Shown here: positions 1 through 13,016 of the stretch, one piece after another
Layout of the letters: each line of letters begins with the position of its first letter
How positions within the stretch are numbered: position 1 is the first letter of the stretch
Assembly: GCA_051294375.1 (NCBI GenBank)
Contig: CM119266.1
Span: 13,121,972 to 13,185,971 of the forward strand
Reading direction: 5' to 3'
Length of the DNA stretch: 64,000 nucleotides
From: Paraspadella gotoi
Taxonomy: Eukaryota > Chaetognatha
The notes under the pieces: generated by a model
The model's input: the letters and a program-made list of their open reading frames with translations, nothing else
Database searches by the model: none
Told to the model about the DNA's origin: nothing
Position numbers and translations under genes: made by a program

Positions 1-619
1 TTTTTTTTTTTTAGAAAATTTGTCTTATTCATTTCTAAAAGAAAAGAAATTTCTATTGTTTGTTTTCGGAAGAAAATGGAAAGAATTAAGAAAGGAAATG
101 AGTCACCGACGGAGGAACGAAAACTTGGGAATGGAAAGGCGGTGCAATTTTATATAATTAATTGAGTTTATTGAAAGTCGTATATAAATGCTTTTAACTT
201 GAAGGAAACTAAACGTCTAACGAAATCATTATTAAAACCTATTAAAAGTATAGCTAAAACCGTAAAATAAGACTACTATGAAAACTGATCAAAAGATATG
301 AGAAATGATCTAAACTGCTACAATATGTAAATGAGATTGAAGAACTCAATCTCATTTGAAATGAATCACAAATTATTCTGCTTCAAACGTATTATTGTGT
401 CTGTAAACTTACATGCATTTTATTTCGAATTGAATTCGCTACATACAATAAAGTTAAGCAAAACTACGTCTAACAAACTTTTGCAAATGTTTTGCTGGTA
501 TCATATAAGTAAAATATGATTTTTTCAAGGTTTAATAGGAAGGATTAAGTTAAGTTCTCGGTTGTTTAGGTTATTTATAGAAAAGCAAAATTAAAAAAAG
601 ATTATTCGTGTGAAACAGT

Positions 620-672
620 TTGAAAAATATAACAATTTATATTGGTTGTACCAATTTCATAACAAAATTAAG
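620..672 (-). repeat. dispersed short repeat, copy 1 (partial)
   Basis: On the minus strand this reads tatgaaattggtacaaccaa followed by tataaa, the 5' half of a short repeat found four more times in the window (37762, 41851, 45893, 53921). The core TTGGT-TGT-ACCAA is an inverted repeat. This copy loses similarity after the core. Confidence 0.6.
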
Positions 673-804
673 CAAAATATGACGACGACGACGAAAATGA
701 CAACAACAACAACAATCGCGTCGTCGCTGGATGGAAATTATTCTTTCCTTTCACAATATGAATTTTCTTCTCGTCTGAAGAAGAGCGAGAAAAAAAAATG
801 GCGA

Positions 805-808
<4 letters not shown>

Positions 809-856
<48 letters not shown>
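809..856. repeat. (GA)n microsatellite
   Basis: About 24 uninterrupted AG dinucleotides, followed by a short imperfect gtcagagacaga extension. Confidence 0.95.
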
Positions 857-861
<5 letters not shown>

Positions 862-1157
862 GACAGAGACAGAGAGACAGGGAAAAAGTTTACAGCCGGA
901 AATTATTCATGAGGCGGACGACAAAAACCCATTGTCTCTCTCGCGCCTAAACCGCGCGGTGGCACCGTGGAAACGAAGAGTGAAGGGTGCGGAAATATGG
1001 GGCAGTCTCAGCGCGNNNNNNNNNNNNNNNNNNNNNNNNNGGTTCGACGCCTTTCATGGTGTTTGGGTGCGAGAAATGGAGACAGGGAGAGAATGAGATA
1101 GAAGAGAGAGTCAGCAAATGTTGGAGTTGAAAAATGAGAGAGAGAGAGAGACGAGAG

Positions 1158-1193
<36 letters not shown>

Positions 1194-1426
1194 ATTTTCA
1201 GTGTTGTGATAAATAGACCGATTGCGCTAGTTGCCGACTGTTCGTCCTACGGACTGTTTTACTGTTATTATTGTGAAAGCCCAATGAGTTCATGACCATG
1301 CAAGAACTAAATTAATTCCTCTCGCTCCTTCTCTCTCTCTCTCTCTCTCTCTTCTCTCTTTCTTCGTTAATTGCAATTTTCTTTGTTTTCTGCCTCCAAA
1401 TTTAATCGTTTTTCTTTTCTTGCAAA

Positions 1427-1525
1427 TAAACTGCTCCATCAAGTTGTCCATCTTCGCTTCCATCTCCAGCTTCTTTCTCGCTCCATTTCGCAATACAGCA
1501 ACAAATCCTCTTCTCCTCCTCTCCC

Positions 1526-1593
<68 letters not shown>

Positions 1594-4500
1594 TCGGTCT
1601 CCATGCGCTTTTCTAAAATAAAAACGACAATTTTCTTTATATTTTTCTTTACTTTATTATTACCTGGGCTTTGTTCTCGTTCTCGCTTCCGGTTTCACCC
1701 AAGACGGCCGACGCGCGAAGCGCAAATAACGCGAAGCGAAGCGAGGATCGCCGCCGATGTAGCGCCATCGTCGACCGGCGTCGCGAACCGAGCGGCGTTC
1801 TCTCGAGATACCGCGCGCCGTTGAGACGAAACGTGAGAGAGCGACGCCATTTCCGTTTTGGTTTTGGGGCGAAAGAGAAAATGAAAGGATGACGAGTTGT
1901 TTCACGCCTGAATTTTCTGTTATACGTATGAGGAGTCGTCGAAAGCACGGAATGAGAGCGACGAGAGAGCGAGATGAGAGGAAAATTACGAACGCGCCTG
2001 AAAATCAAGATGGCGGGAATCGTAAATCTCGCGTTATGACTTTTTTTCTGTCTCTTTCCTCTTTTAAATATGTTACTTCAAAGGTCGAATGTCGAGATCG
2101 AGCGAGGTCGGGGAATCGAGGCCAAAATCGAGTAAAGATCCAAGATGGCGGAAGGATAAGTGGAGTAAATCACTGTGGAAAAAAGGTTAAAAGAAGTCAC
2201 ATACATACAAAAATTATGTTTATTTTGGTGAAAACAAGCAATAAACATTAGCAAGAACATTTGATATTAAATAAATAAACTATTGTCAAATAACAAATCT
2301 TGAAGTCGGACGAAGAATAGAGATCATGGTGGTTACGCGACCAGAGAAAATAAAGCTGGAATAATGAGAAAAAAAATTATAGAATAATGAAAGTATAGAT
2401 AGTGAAACAAGTAATTTTGGAACTTTATATAAACAGGAAAAGCACGAAGGTCATGTAAACGTAGAATGCAGCAAGGTAAAGAGAGAGCAACGCACAACGA
2501 GCGAAAAGAAAAGAGGGATGAGGCGGGAAAAAAGCTGCCAAGGCGGGGGAAAAAATCCGGGGAAAATCCTCGTTTCACGAACGTCAGATTCGAGAAGAAA
2601 CTCATTTAGCGCGTAACCGTCATGTTTATGGAATGAAAAATGGACCTCTGAGCAGTGATGATCGCATGGACGACGGGAAGACGACGATGGTGACGACATT
2701 CGACGACGACGGCGAGGAAGTCAGTGAAAAATGTGAAAGCTCAGGACTCGAGTTGAAAGTTTGAAACGGATTGTATTATGTAATTTTAAACTATTTAAAA
2801 CCAATAATACAGCGAAAGAACAGGTTTGTAACTCGACCGTAGAGAATTTTGCCTTCAGGCGTTTCCTGTTGTGTTTGTCCCTTTGCTTGTCGTGCCTTCT
2901 TCTGGACGTCAACGGCGCCACAATCTCAGAAACGATTAGACTCGAGTTGGCAGCTTCATCGATCAGAAACCCGGTCAACAGTTGTAATCGGGGGGGAGAA
3001 GGGGGGGGAAGGAGATTGAATAATGGAGAAGGAAGAGGAGAGGAAAGAGAGAGAGGAGAGAGAGAGAAGAGAGAGAAGAGAGATGAGACGAGAGGAAGAG
3101 CGTGGAGAGAGGGGAGAGAGAGAGGCAAAACCTCAAAAGGAAAGATGAAGGGAATATATTGAATGATGTTTTGTTTCGATTAAACTAAACTAAAAACTGC
3201 AGTTTTGAAATTGAAGCCACAATCGTTTACTAATATCTCCGCGCAGAGAAGGTTCACGAACTTCATCCGTGGAAGCCTCGAGGCGACGACCTCGACTCGG
3301 AGTAGCAAAGGAAAGAAACAACCACAAAGACGATCGTTGCGTCCTGTCGCGGTTTGACTGGAGGGAAAATTGGCAAAGTCGATGCGTCACACGCGATGTC
3401 GCTGAGCGTAAGAAAACCCCCAAGTATCAATCTTACGACGAGTGCGTGATCTCAAAAAAAAAATTTTAAGGCTGCTTTAATGTCTCGCTTGCAGTGCTAT
3501 AAAAAATAAAAAAAATTTCATAGTTTATTGTACTAAATGATTAAAAATCCGGGACCGATCTTTTGTACGCGAAAATTTTGAATGAAGAAAGAAATGCACG
3601 CCGTGATGCGGAAGTCGAATCTTCGAGCGATTTGGTCTCGTCAGAGAGATTTGAAGGGGAAACCAAGTTCGCGAGGACGGACCAAGGTCATTGGGGAGGC
3701 GAGAGTGGAGGGAGAGGAGAGGTGGGGGGAAAGAGAGACGGTGCAGGAGAGAGAGACGGAGAGAGAGAGAGAATGCTGTAGGGAGGAGGATAAAGAGTTG
3801 ATAAAAGTAAAAAGAAAGGAAATGTCAAATCAGGAAAATGAGAGAGGATAGAGAGGAGAGAGGATGAACGAGAGAGAGAGAGAGATGAAGAGAGAGATGG
3901 AAGAGAGAGAGAGAGGAGAGAGAGAGAGAATTAGGGAAGACGAACGGCGCGAAAAAATAGCGTCGAGGAGAGAAAACAAAGGAGACGAAGACAAAACACG
4001 AGCTTAACGTTGTTGCGTCGTCGTCCTTGGATTATTGAGTTGGAAAGTGTGAGGCGCGAATATGCAAAACAAGAGGCAAAACAAAAAACGAAAGACGGGG
4101 AAACAAAAATAAAAGCGGTTCTTGTTAAAGTTAAACCACGCCTATAATGCTTGATAAATTATAAATCTGTTTGCGAAACCCAAACCTCACTTCCAATATT
4201 CACTCACGACCTTTTCAACAACCTTTCCCATAAAACAAATTTTTCAGCCGCGGTAAGTTTTGGGCGCCGCGCAAAGCCGCAGGCGGCGTCGCCGCGTCGC
4301 CGGCGCCGCCAAAAGTGAGGAAATGGGTATCAAAGAGTTCATCGACGAGAAAAAGCGAGACGAAGGAACTTTTTTTTTTTGACGAATCGGAGGGTATGAG
4401 AGGTTTATGGAAGATAAGTGCGTTATAGAGAAAGTTGATGGGTTTGAGGTTTCGAGAATATAATAGAGAATTCTGATTTTCTAGAAATCAAGAGATTTTA

Positions 4501-6337
4501 GAATCGTGAGAATAATTAACTAACAAATCAAAAGTGGAAATCCAACACGATCGAAAAGCGTCAAATTTAAAGATCCTAATTCCTTCGTCTATTTATCTAC
4601 AAGCGAAATCAGAAAATATTTCCCAGGAAAATTCAATAGATACTTGCATTTCCCATTTGCCATTAGATCTAGAAGGAAATAAAGAAGTTAAAAAATTGTA
4701 AATATCGAACCAAGATATCAAAAGCGAGATAGAACTATAGGAAACGTAAGATATTAAAAATCCCAATAATTTTCGTCGAAAGTTTTTATAAATTAGGCGA
4801 ATTTTAAAAAGACACGCGAAAAAATTGCACACAGATACTGCATTTTTCTCAATTCGCGCTCGAGCTACTCTCGTCGTTGTGGCTTCACATGAAGGAAAGG
4901 AATCAGGAGGAAGGTGTGACTCCGGTCAATTGATGGCATGGATTCGTAGTCGTTGAGACGACCGACGACGACGAAAAATAACGACTACGAAGACGACGAA
5001 CGAAGACAGGTCGGCGCTAATAGATTTATGAGCGCTAACGAGTGGTTTTCTGGTTGGTTGAGTCTCGAGATCTTAGTCGGACGCCTCGTCGCGAGCCAAG
5101 AGAGGAATATTGTCAGCGAGACTCGCGGAAGTGAGGGTCGGAGTGATTCGGGAGGTGAGGTAAAATGGGTTCGAGGTGAAAAATATAAAGTCAGGCGAAG
5201 TGATAGCAACGATTCGTTTAAATGTAAGAGGAGGAAGTTCGAGATTATTCGTTTAAAAATTCTTTATTTGAATGTTTAAATAAGTCGCCTTTTTTTCAAA
5301 GTGGGCTGCGAGGTGGCAGCCAGGCAGCGTGGCCAGCGGCAGCGTGCGCAGCGCTGCGCAGCGTGCGCAGCGTGCGCAGCGCGCAGGATTGGCAAGTTGC
5401 GTGCCGAATCGTAAGAAAAAAAACCGTAAAAGCCGATGACGACGGACAGAACGATGAGATTAATTTTGTTCTAATTATAAAAAATCGATAAACGATAATC
5501 AAATTTTTGCGCTTCTTTTTTTTTTTTGATACCTGATTCGCAAAGCAAAGCGCATCGCCATGCGTTTATGCATTTAAGGTGCTTGCATTGCTATCGCCAG
5601 CCGGGCGAGGAGTTTGTTGGCACCGGTCGCAAAATATGCGACCTCGCCTCATAATTATCCGAATATCAGATGATATAAGCGTTAACGGACATTATCATAG
5701 AATTTCATGGATTGGGGAAAAAAAAACGAGAGAGGCGACCGTAAACGGTTATAACAAATTAATTTTCGCTAAAATTTCGATTATTAAATTCGCGACGCTT
5801 TTTACGAAGGCGTTTTTACTCGGCCAACGACAATTTTATTAGTTTACATTTTCTTGCATCTGTGAGAGAGAGAGAGAAGAGAGAGAGAGAGGGAGAGAGA
5901 GAGAGGAGAGAAATTTCATTCCGCTGATTTTTTTCTTCTCGCCCGCTAGGCGGCGAACGATCAAAGATGGCGCCGAGCGACGCGCCCACTGATGTGCGTT
6001 TTAACGAGAAAAAGGAAAACCGCGGTCGTCGTCGTTCGTTGTCTTGGCGGGAAGACGACGACGACGACGACGACGACGACAATGGGATTCGGAAAGGTGG
6101 AAAAATTCATGAGAAAACGGAGTCGCTCTTCGCTGAACGCGGATGTTATTGCAGCCGCTGGCCGTCCGGTTATAGTCGTATGCTAAGGTGACGGGTGCTG
6201 CGATACGCCCCTATTTCGATTTTATTACTATGAGGGTTAATCTATTGTTCAGGACGTTTGACAACGGAATGAGAAGAATATGGATGACCAATGATGACCT
6301 ATGTGATTAATTATTAAATCATTCTCGGATGATTAAT
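1427..6337 (+). repeat. direct duplication, copy A1
   Basis: About 4.9 kb matching 9950-14985 in the same orientation and order. It starts at aaataaactgctccatc and ends near tgtgattaattattaa. Shared landmarks include gcgaggatcgccgccgat, tccaagatggcggaagg, gtgcgcagcgtgcgcagc and the (GAC)n run at about 6047. The copies differ mostly by one-base insertions or deletions, with larger differences in GA-rich parts (3040-3140 against 11611-11860). No gene spans it convincingly. Confidence 0.9.
4248..4314 (+). other. possible internal exon in A1 (weak)
   Basis: A GC-rich island of about 67 bp in AT-rich DNA, preceded by a good acceptor (aaatttttcag) and followed by aaaagtgagg, a plausible donor. The A2 counterpart is 12949-13016. 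Both reading frames without stops give Ala/Arg/Pro-rich low-complexity peptide, and the two copies differ by indels, so the frame is uncertain. It could equally be a CpG-rich noncoding island. Confidence 0.15.
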
Positions 6338-6344
6338 TTTATTG

Positions 6345-7218
6345 AAAGTTTAAATTTCTCTTATTGAAATACAATGGTATCATTTTTTATGTTACTGGCA
6401 CCGTCCAAATCGCCCCCAATTTCCCCAATCGTTACAACGCCCCAAATTACCACCAAAAATATTCCCAGTAGCTCAATAATTTGGAATCCGCTTCAAGGTT
6501 CGCGGAGTCATCGGAGAGCCAAAAGAAAAAAAGCAGACGGTTTTAATGACGAGCGAGAGATGGAGCTCTTTCAAATTTGGAAGTGATGAATGTCCTGAGA
6601 AAAGGGAATGAGAAAAACATACATACACACATATATATATATATACATATGTATATACATATATATAACCACACACAATAATCATTTTGCGTGGTCTGGA
6701 ATTAATTAAAAAAAATACCTTAAGATATTCGTTATTTTCTCTCTGCACAATGTTTCGATTACGTATATGACCCAACATTTTTATACTATATATTTTTTCA
6801 CACTCTTTTAAAGGTTTGATGTTGTGATGTTTCACATATAAAAATTTTCAAATTTCACCCTCTCTCTACATTTACCCTTTCTCCTTTCTCATTTTCTTAT
6901 TTCCTACATCATATCTTTACTCAACACTTTTTAAATTATCCTCATCCATTTATCCATCTCCAATCCCTCATCCTTCACCATCATTTACCCCATCCTTCTC
7001 TCCATCTTCTCCGCTGATAATTCGCAACAGTCGTTCGAAAATTAACCCGCTAGATAGATTAGGTCGCTCGCCCCCCTCCCTCGCTCCCATCCTCCCTTTA
7101 TTATATCACTTTTTCCTCGCTCTTCCTCTTTCTCCGCGTGACTCCATATGCACAATAACTAATCACCAACCCTCCTTCAACGCAGTTCCTCTCTCGCCCC
7201 ATCACTCGTTTGATCTTC

Positions 7219-7289
<71 letters not shown>

Positions 7290-9144
7290 ATCTCCTCTCT
7301 CTCTCTCTCTTCGCCGGGTGCTCCTATACTCAGGCGCTCTCAGGGTCGCGAAGGATATTCATAGCCGAGCCATCGCGGGATTTGCATAAGAGCTTACCGG
7401 CTGCCGCAGCATCTATACGTAGCATCTAACCGCAGCAATTAAGCAGCAGCATTGGCCGCAGCAAGTCCCGCAGTCTTCGTGGCACACAACGTCCGCCGTC
7501 AGAAGCTTTCAGCATCTTTCTGTATCTCCTAATACAGTCAGGACGTCCATGTTCTTAAAAATAGAAACGGACGCACAATTGCGCGCAGGCCATGGACGCG
7601 GTCCAACAGTTGAACGTCGCTTCGGCTGACGCGTTCGGCCGTCGCTGTCCAGTTCCACGTCCAAAGATTCCGAGAGGAGATTTGTACGAGAGATTATCGT
7701 TGGTAGCGCGTCACGGGAGTACGTTTTTACGCGACCCGCTCGTGCGACTTGGCGTAATCGCGGAGGAAGAAGGCTCGCACGGTTTTTACGCAGTTTCTTT
7801 GACGATTTTGTGTGGTAGGTTTTTTTAGATACTACAATAATCTATTCAAGAAATGAGATTACACCTACATTTTAATACGTAGCGTCTTGTTACAATATTA
7901 TTTCATCATTTTGTAGATGAAATATCTAAATAAATACTTGCTGAAAATGAAATTTAACAGAATGTCCTAATGAACGACGACCAAAATGCCCGAAATTGGT
8001 TGACAGTACTATCTAGAAAACTATATGACATAATTCATTTATTCAATAAAAAATATATAAAACATGGTAAAACATCATGATAATATTCTCAATATTAGGG
8101 TATTCCCTTCCTCGGCATCAACTTGCTGCCTTGCCTTTATCTTGGTATGCTCTTATACAGCAAATTGAGGTATGACAGTGAAATTGTTGTTTCAATATTT
8201 AATGCAATTCTCGAGCCCCGATATTAATATATGCGCATCCTTTCCTTCTTTTTCTGAGAGCCTAAATAATACTTTTTTGAACGAGAAAGAGGTGCAAGGA
8301 CTTTTAGCATGCCAATTAAAAAATATTAAAAAAATAACTAACTCTATTTAAATCATAAAAATAAATTAATTAAATTACCAAAAATAGTAATAAATTGAAT
8401 ATTTTTTTTCTCGCCAATTTTTATTTGAACGTAACAACATTTTTTTTGCTTGTACTTCGTAAACGATTTGACCTACAAAAAAATAGAAGTAAGCTACTGA
8501 AAATAAAATTCTAATATAGATTTGAAATTATCTGTTTTTTTTTTTAAATGAAATAAAGTTTTCGAGTACATATCTTTTATTAAAAAATTGTCATATACTT
8601 TTTTCCTAGCATAGTAGAATTTCGCGCAGCACTGTGAAGACAAATTAAACTAACTCGCCCACGAAAAATGCAATAGATGCGACGTTGATTTGATCTAAAG
8701 TCTCTAGTGACGACTCGACAAGAGGATGACGATGACAACAACAACGACAACCGCGACGACATTCCGAAGAGACAAGACGAAGAGGTCGACGACGAGATAA
8801 ACCCAAAGGACACGAGCGGTCGACTTTCTCCGCTCGGAGTTAATCCCGTCGAGAGATAAATGGGTCGAGCGTGCTGGGTTGAACTTGTAGGTGAAGGGGT
8901 CGCCGTGGGCCAGAGACTTTCTGGGACTCTTGTTAGTGCCGACCACGTGAAGATATTCTGAGTGAGAAAAAGTACAAGATTCAGCGAGAACGCAGTCGAT
9001 GTTCAGGATTCGCCGTTGTACAATGATAGCTCGAGAGAAGCCTCCTGACATAGTACTTTATGGTATGCACAATGCCGCAATGTTTCAACGTTTCAATATT
9101 TCATGGGATTTTATCGCTTACCAATTCAATGTTATCGTTTGAGT
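6345..9144 (+). repeat. triplicated block, copy C1
   Basis: About 2.8 kb present three times: here, inverted at 20405-23160 and direct at 23169-25805. Landmarks are the tatatataca run near 6630, the CT tract at 7217, gccatggac near 7590, cgagaggagatttgtacgag, and the end at gcctcctgacatagtac near 9050. C1 follows A1 directly, so the A-C order may be ancestral. The three copies disagree at homopolymers and single bases. The open frame from the ATG at 7592 is not kept in the other two copies. Confidence 0.88.
7217..7310. repeat. (CT)n microsatellite
   Basis: Long CT tract interrupted once by tctcatctcct. The copies at 22215-22315 (as GA) and 23913-24003 are broken up by scattered indels. Confidence 0.95.
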
Positions 9145-9340
9145 CAGGGATGTGGAGCCGGAGCCGACCGGAGCATGGAGCCGCCGAGCCGAAGCCTTTT
9201 TGCGGAGCCGCGAGCCGGAGCCGGAAGCAGAATTTTTATCGGCCGGAGCCGGAAGCTGGAGCCGGACCGAAAAAAATTTTTGACCGGAGCCGGAGCTGGA
9301 GCCGGAGCGAAATAAAATGCCCGCTCCAGCTCCATAAAAA
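9145..9340 (+). mobile_element. hAT-like transposon end
   Basis: The sequence changes abruptly at 9145 from C-block DNA to CAGGGATGTGGAGCCGG, followed by many ggagccgg motifs on both strands and ending near ccgctccagctcc. Termini that begin CAGGG and carry subterminal GGAG-type repeats are typical of hAT-superfamily DNA transposons (family knowledge). The equivalent place at about 25803 lacks the insert. No transposase is visible and the far terminus is not found, so this is one end only. Confidence 0.5.
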
Positions 9341-9949
9341 TAAAATAAAGATTAAATTATCAAATTAAAAAAATATTTAAAAAAATAAATATTGATTTTT
9401 ATAATTAATGAAAATTTCAACATTATTGACTTTTACTATTTTTCTATTTTTCTATTTTTTTATTTTTATAATTATAATATCATATATTTATTTATATATA
9501 AGATTAAGTAAATAATAATAATTCTTTATTTTAATCTATATAAATTTATTATAAAAACTTTCAATTTTTATGAAGTAAAATTTATCTCTGAATATTAGCT
9601 TGGCTTACTTAATATACAGCAGTCTGATTAAAGGCAAAGCTTCTCTTCAATAAATATATTTAAATAATAATGAATATAATAAAAGTAATTTTGCTTACTA
9701 ATTTTTTTTCCTATTATATACTGCAATTTTTGTTACATATGGTTGAAACCATATCTTATTTAAAAGATAAAAAATTAAATACTTAACTATAATACTTTTA
9801 TTTTTTAACTTTTTAATTAATGAATCCAAAAATATACCATAAAACTTCATAAATTAGTTATACTTCTATTCATAGTATTAAGGAGATACAGTTTTGAATT
9901 ATGTAACAACGATTTTTATGACAAAATTTATCTCTCGGGGTGGTTTTAA
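9341..9949. other. AT-rich filler between transposon end and A2
   Basis: Very AT-rich sequence with no open frame, RNA or repeat I recognise. It may be the interior of the hAT-like element. It ends in A2 at about 9950 without a matching CAGGG terminus, so the right boundary could be an assembly join. Confidence 0.5.
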
Positions 9950-10051
9950 ATAAACTGCTCCATCCAGTTTCCATCTTCGCTTTCCCATCTCCAGGCTTCT
10001 TTCTCGCTCCATTTCGCCAAATTACAGCAACAAATTTCTCTCTCTCTCTCT

Positions 10052-10317
10052 NNNNNNNNNNNNNNNNNNNNNNNNNNNNNNNNNNNNNNNNNNNNNNNNN
10101 NNNNNNNNNNNNNNNNNNNNNNNNNNNNNNNNNNNNNNNNNNNNNNNNNNNNNNNNNNNNNNNNNNNNNNNNNNNNNNNNNNNNNNNNNNNNNNNNNNNN
10201 NNNNNNNNNNNNNNNNNNNNNNNNNNNNNNNNNNNNNNNNNNNNNNNNNNNNNNNNNNNNNNNNNNNNNNNNNNNNNNNNNNNNNNNNNNNNNNNNNNNN
10301 NNNNNNNNNNNNNNNNN
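10052..10317. other. assembly gap (266 N)
   Basis: Run of N inside A2. By comparison with A1 it replaces the CT-rich stretch and the sequence before gcgcaaataacgcgagcg. Small gaps of 25 N also lie at 1016-1040 and 14986-15010, and one of 15 N at 42407-42421. Confidence 1.
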
Positions 10318-11603
10318 AAGCGCAAATAACGCGAGCGAAGCGAGGATCGCCGCCGATCGTAGCGCCATCGTCGACCGGCGTCGCGAACCGAGCGGCGTTC
10401 TCTTCGAGATACCGGCGCCGTTGAGACGAAACGTGAGAGAAGCGACGCCCATTTCCGGTTTTGGTTTTGGGGCGAAAGAGAAAATGAAAGATGGACGAGT
10501 TGTTTCCACGCCTGAATTTTTCTGCATGCGTATGAGAGTCGTCGAAAGCACGAATGAGAGCGAGAGAGAGCGAGATGGAGACGAAAACTACGACGCGCTA
10601 AAATCCAAGATGGCGGGAATCGTAGAATCTCGCGTTATGACTTTTTTTCTTTCTTCTTTTCCTCTTTTTAAATATTCACGAGGCGAAATGTCGAGATCGA
10701 GGCCGAGGTCGGAATCGAGGCCAAAATCGAGTAAAGATCCAAGATGGCGGAAGGATAAGTGGAGTAAATCAACTGGAAAAAAAGGTAAAAGAAGTCACAT
10801 AATAACAAAAATTATGTTTATTTTTGAAAAAAAGGCAATAAACATTAAGCAAGAACATTTGATTATTAAATAAATAAATATTGTCAAATAACAAATCTGA
10901 AGTCGGACGAAGAATAGAGATCATGGTGGTTACGCACCAGAGAAAATAAAGCTGGAATAATGAGAAAAAAAATATAGATAATGAAATATAGATAGTGAAA
11001 CAAGTAATTTTGCAACTTTCATAAAACAGAAAAGCACGAAGTCATTGTAAACGTAGAATGCAGCAAAGGTAAAAAGAGAGCAACGCAAACGAGCGAAAAG
11101 AAAAGGAGGGAATGAGGCGGGAAAAAGCTGCAAAGGCAGGGGAAAAAAATCCGGGAAAATCCCGTTTCACGAACTCAGATGTCGAGAGAAACTCATTAGC
11201 GCGTAACCGTCATTTTATGGAATGAAAAATGGACTCTGAGCAGCTGGATGTCGCCATGACGACGGGGAAGACGACGATGGTGACGACATTGACGACGACG
11301 ACGAGGAAGTCAGTGAAAAAATGTGAAAGCTCAGACTCGAAGTGAAAGTTGAAACGGATTGTATTATGTAAATTAAACTTTTAAAACAATAATACATGGG
11401 AAAGAACAGGTTTGTAACTCGACGTAGAGAATTTTTGGCCTCAGGCGTTTCCATGTTTGTGACTTTGTTCCTTTGTTGTCGTCCTTCTTCTGGACGTCAA
11501 CGGCGCCACAAATCTCAGAAACGTATTAGACTCGAGTTGGCAGCTTCATCGATCAGAACCCGGTCAACATTGTTGAATCGGGGGAGAAGGGGGGAAGGAG
11601 AAT

Positions 11604-11649
<46 letters not shown>

Positions 11650-12536
11650 CGGGAGGAGAGAGAGGAGAGAGACCGCATACGCAAGAGACTGATGACGCGA
11701 TCTTAGTACTGTACTGGAGAAGCGAGACCACGCTCACGTTGAGCTACGTGGACGGAAGAGAAGGAGAGAGAGGAGGTGAGGAGAGAGTACGTGAAGGAGA
11801 TGAGAGATAGAAGAGTAAGAGTACGGGATGGACAGAGAAGAGAAGATGGCAAAAACCTCAAAAGGAAGATGAAGGGAATATGATTGAATGATTTTTGTTC
11901 GATTAAACTAAACTAAAACTGAGTTTGAAATTGAAGCACAATCGTTACTAATTCATCTCCGCGGCAGAGAAAGGTTCACGAACTTCATCCGTGAAAGCCT
12001 CGAGCGACGACCTCGACGTCGAGTAGCAAAGGAAGAACAACCACAAAGACGACGTTGCGTCCGTCGCGTTTGACTGGAGGGAAAATTGGCAAAGTCGATG
12101 CGTCACACGCGATGTCGCTGAGCGTAAGAAACCCAAGGTATCAATTACCGACGAGTGCGTATCTCAAAAAAAAAAATTTTTAAGGCTGCTTTAAAGTCAT
12201 CGCTTGCAGTGCTAAAAAAGAAAAAAAAATTCATAGTTTATTGTACTAAATGATATAAAAATCCGGGACCGACTCTTTTGTACGAAATTTTGAGAAAGAA
12301 ATGCGACGCGTTGATGGGAAGTCGATCTCGAGCGATTTGGTCGTCGTCAGAGAGGATTTGAAGGGGAAACCAGTCGCGAGGACGGACAAGGTCATTGGGG
12401 GAGGGAGAGTGGAGGGAGAGGGAGAGTGGGGGAAAGAGAGACGGGAGGAGAGAGAGACGGGGAGAGAGAGAGAAGGCTGTAGGGAGGAGGGGATAAAGAG
12501 TGATAAAGTAAAAAGAAAGGAAATTGTCAAATCAGG

Positions 12537-12644
<108 letters not shown>

Positions 12645-12948
12645 AGGGAAGACGAAGCGGCGCGAAAAAAATTAGCGTCGAGGGAGAAAAACAAAGGAAG
12701 ACGAGACAAACACGAGCGAACGTGTTGCGTCGTCGTCCTTGGATTATTGATTGAAAAGTCGAGCGGAATATGCAAAACAAGAGGCAAAACAAAAAACGAA
12801 GACGGGAAACAAAAATAAAAAGGTTTTGTTAAATTAACCACTCCTAATAATGCTTGATAAATTATAAATCTTTTGACGAAACCAAACCTCACTTCCAATA
12901 TTCACTCACGACCTTTTCCAACCCTTTCCCATAAAACAAATTTTTCAG

Positions 12949-13016
12949 CCGCGGAAGTTTTCGGGCGCCGCCGCAAAGCCGCAGGCGGCGTCGCCGCGTC
13001 GGCCGGCGCCGCCAAA
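12949..13016 (+). other. possible internal exon in A2 (weak)
   Basis: Counterpart of 4248-4314: tttttcag acceptor, 68 bp of GC-rich sequence, then aaagtgag as donor. One frame gives AEVFGRRRKAAGG; another gives a Pro/Ala-rich peptide. No partner exon was identified. Confidence 0.18.

Larger units (their letters stand above)
1..1426. other. intergenic, AT-rich, with GA tracts
   Basis: No credible gene is visible. The stretch is AT-rich up to about 800, then carries GA microsatellites (809-856 and 1138-1195). A 25-base N gap lies at 1016-1040. Short open frames here are either low-complexity Arg/Glu runs read from the GA tracts or lack any splice-site or composition support. A fragment of a dispersed repeat (listed separately) lies at 620-672. 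Confidence 0.7.

Noticed and set aside
610-912. Open frame ending in Arg/Glu repeats
   Set aside because: Produced by the GA microsatellite; no ATG-supported or domain-bearing sequence.
7592-7828. 78-codon frame starting at a good ATG context (gccATGG) in block C
   Set aside because: The other two copies (near 24272 and 21940) are frameshifted relative to it and to each other, so no frame is preserved. It may still contain a real first exon obscured by sequence errors.
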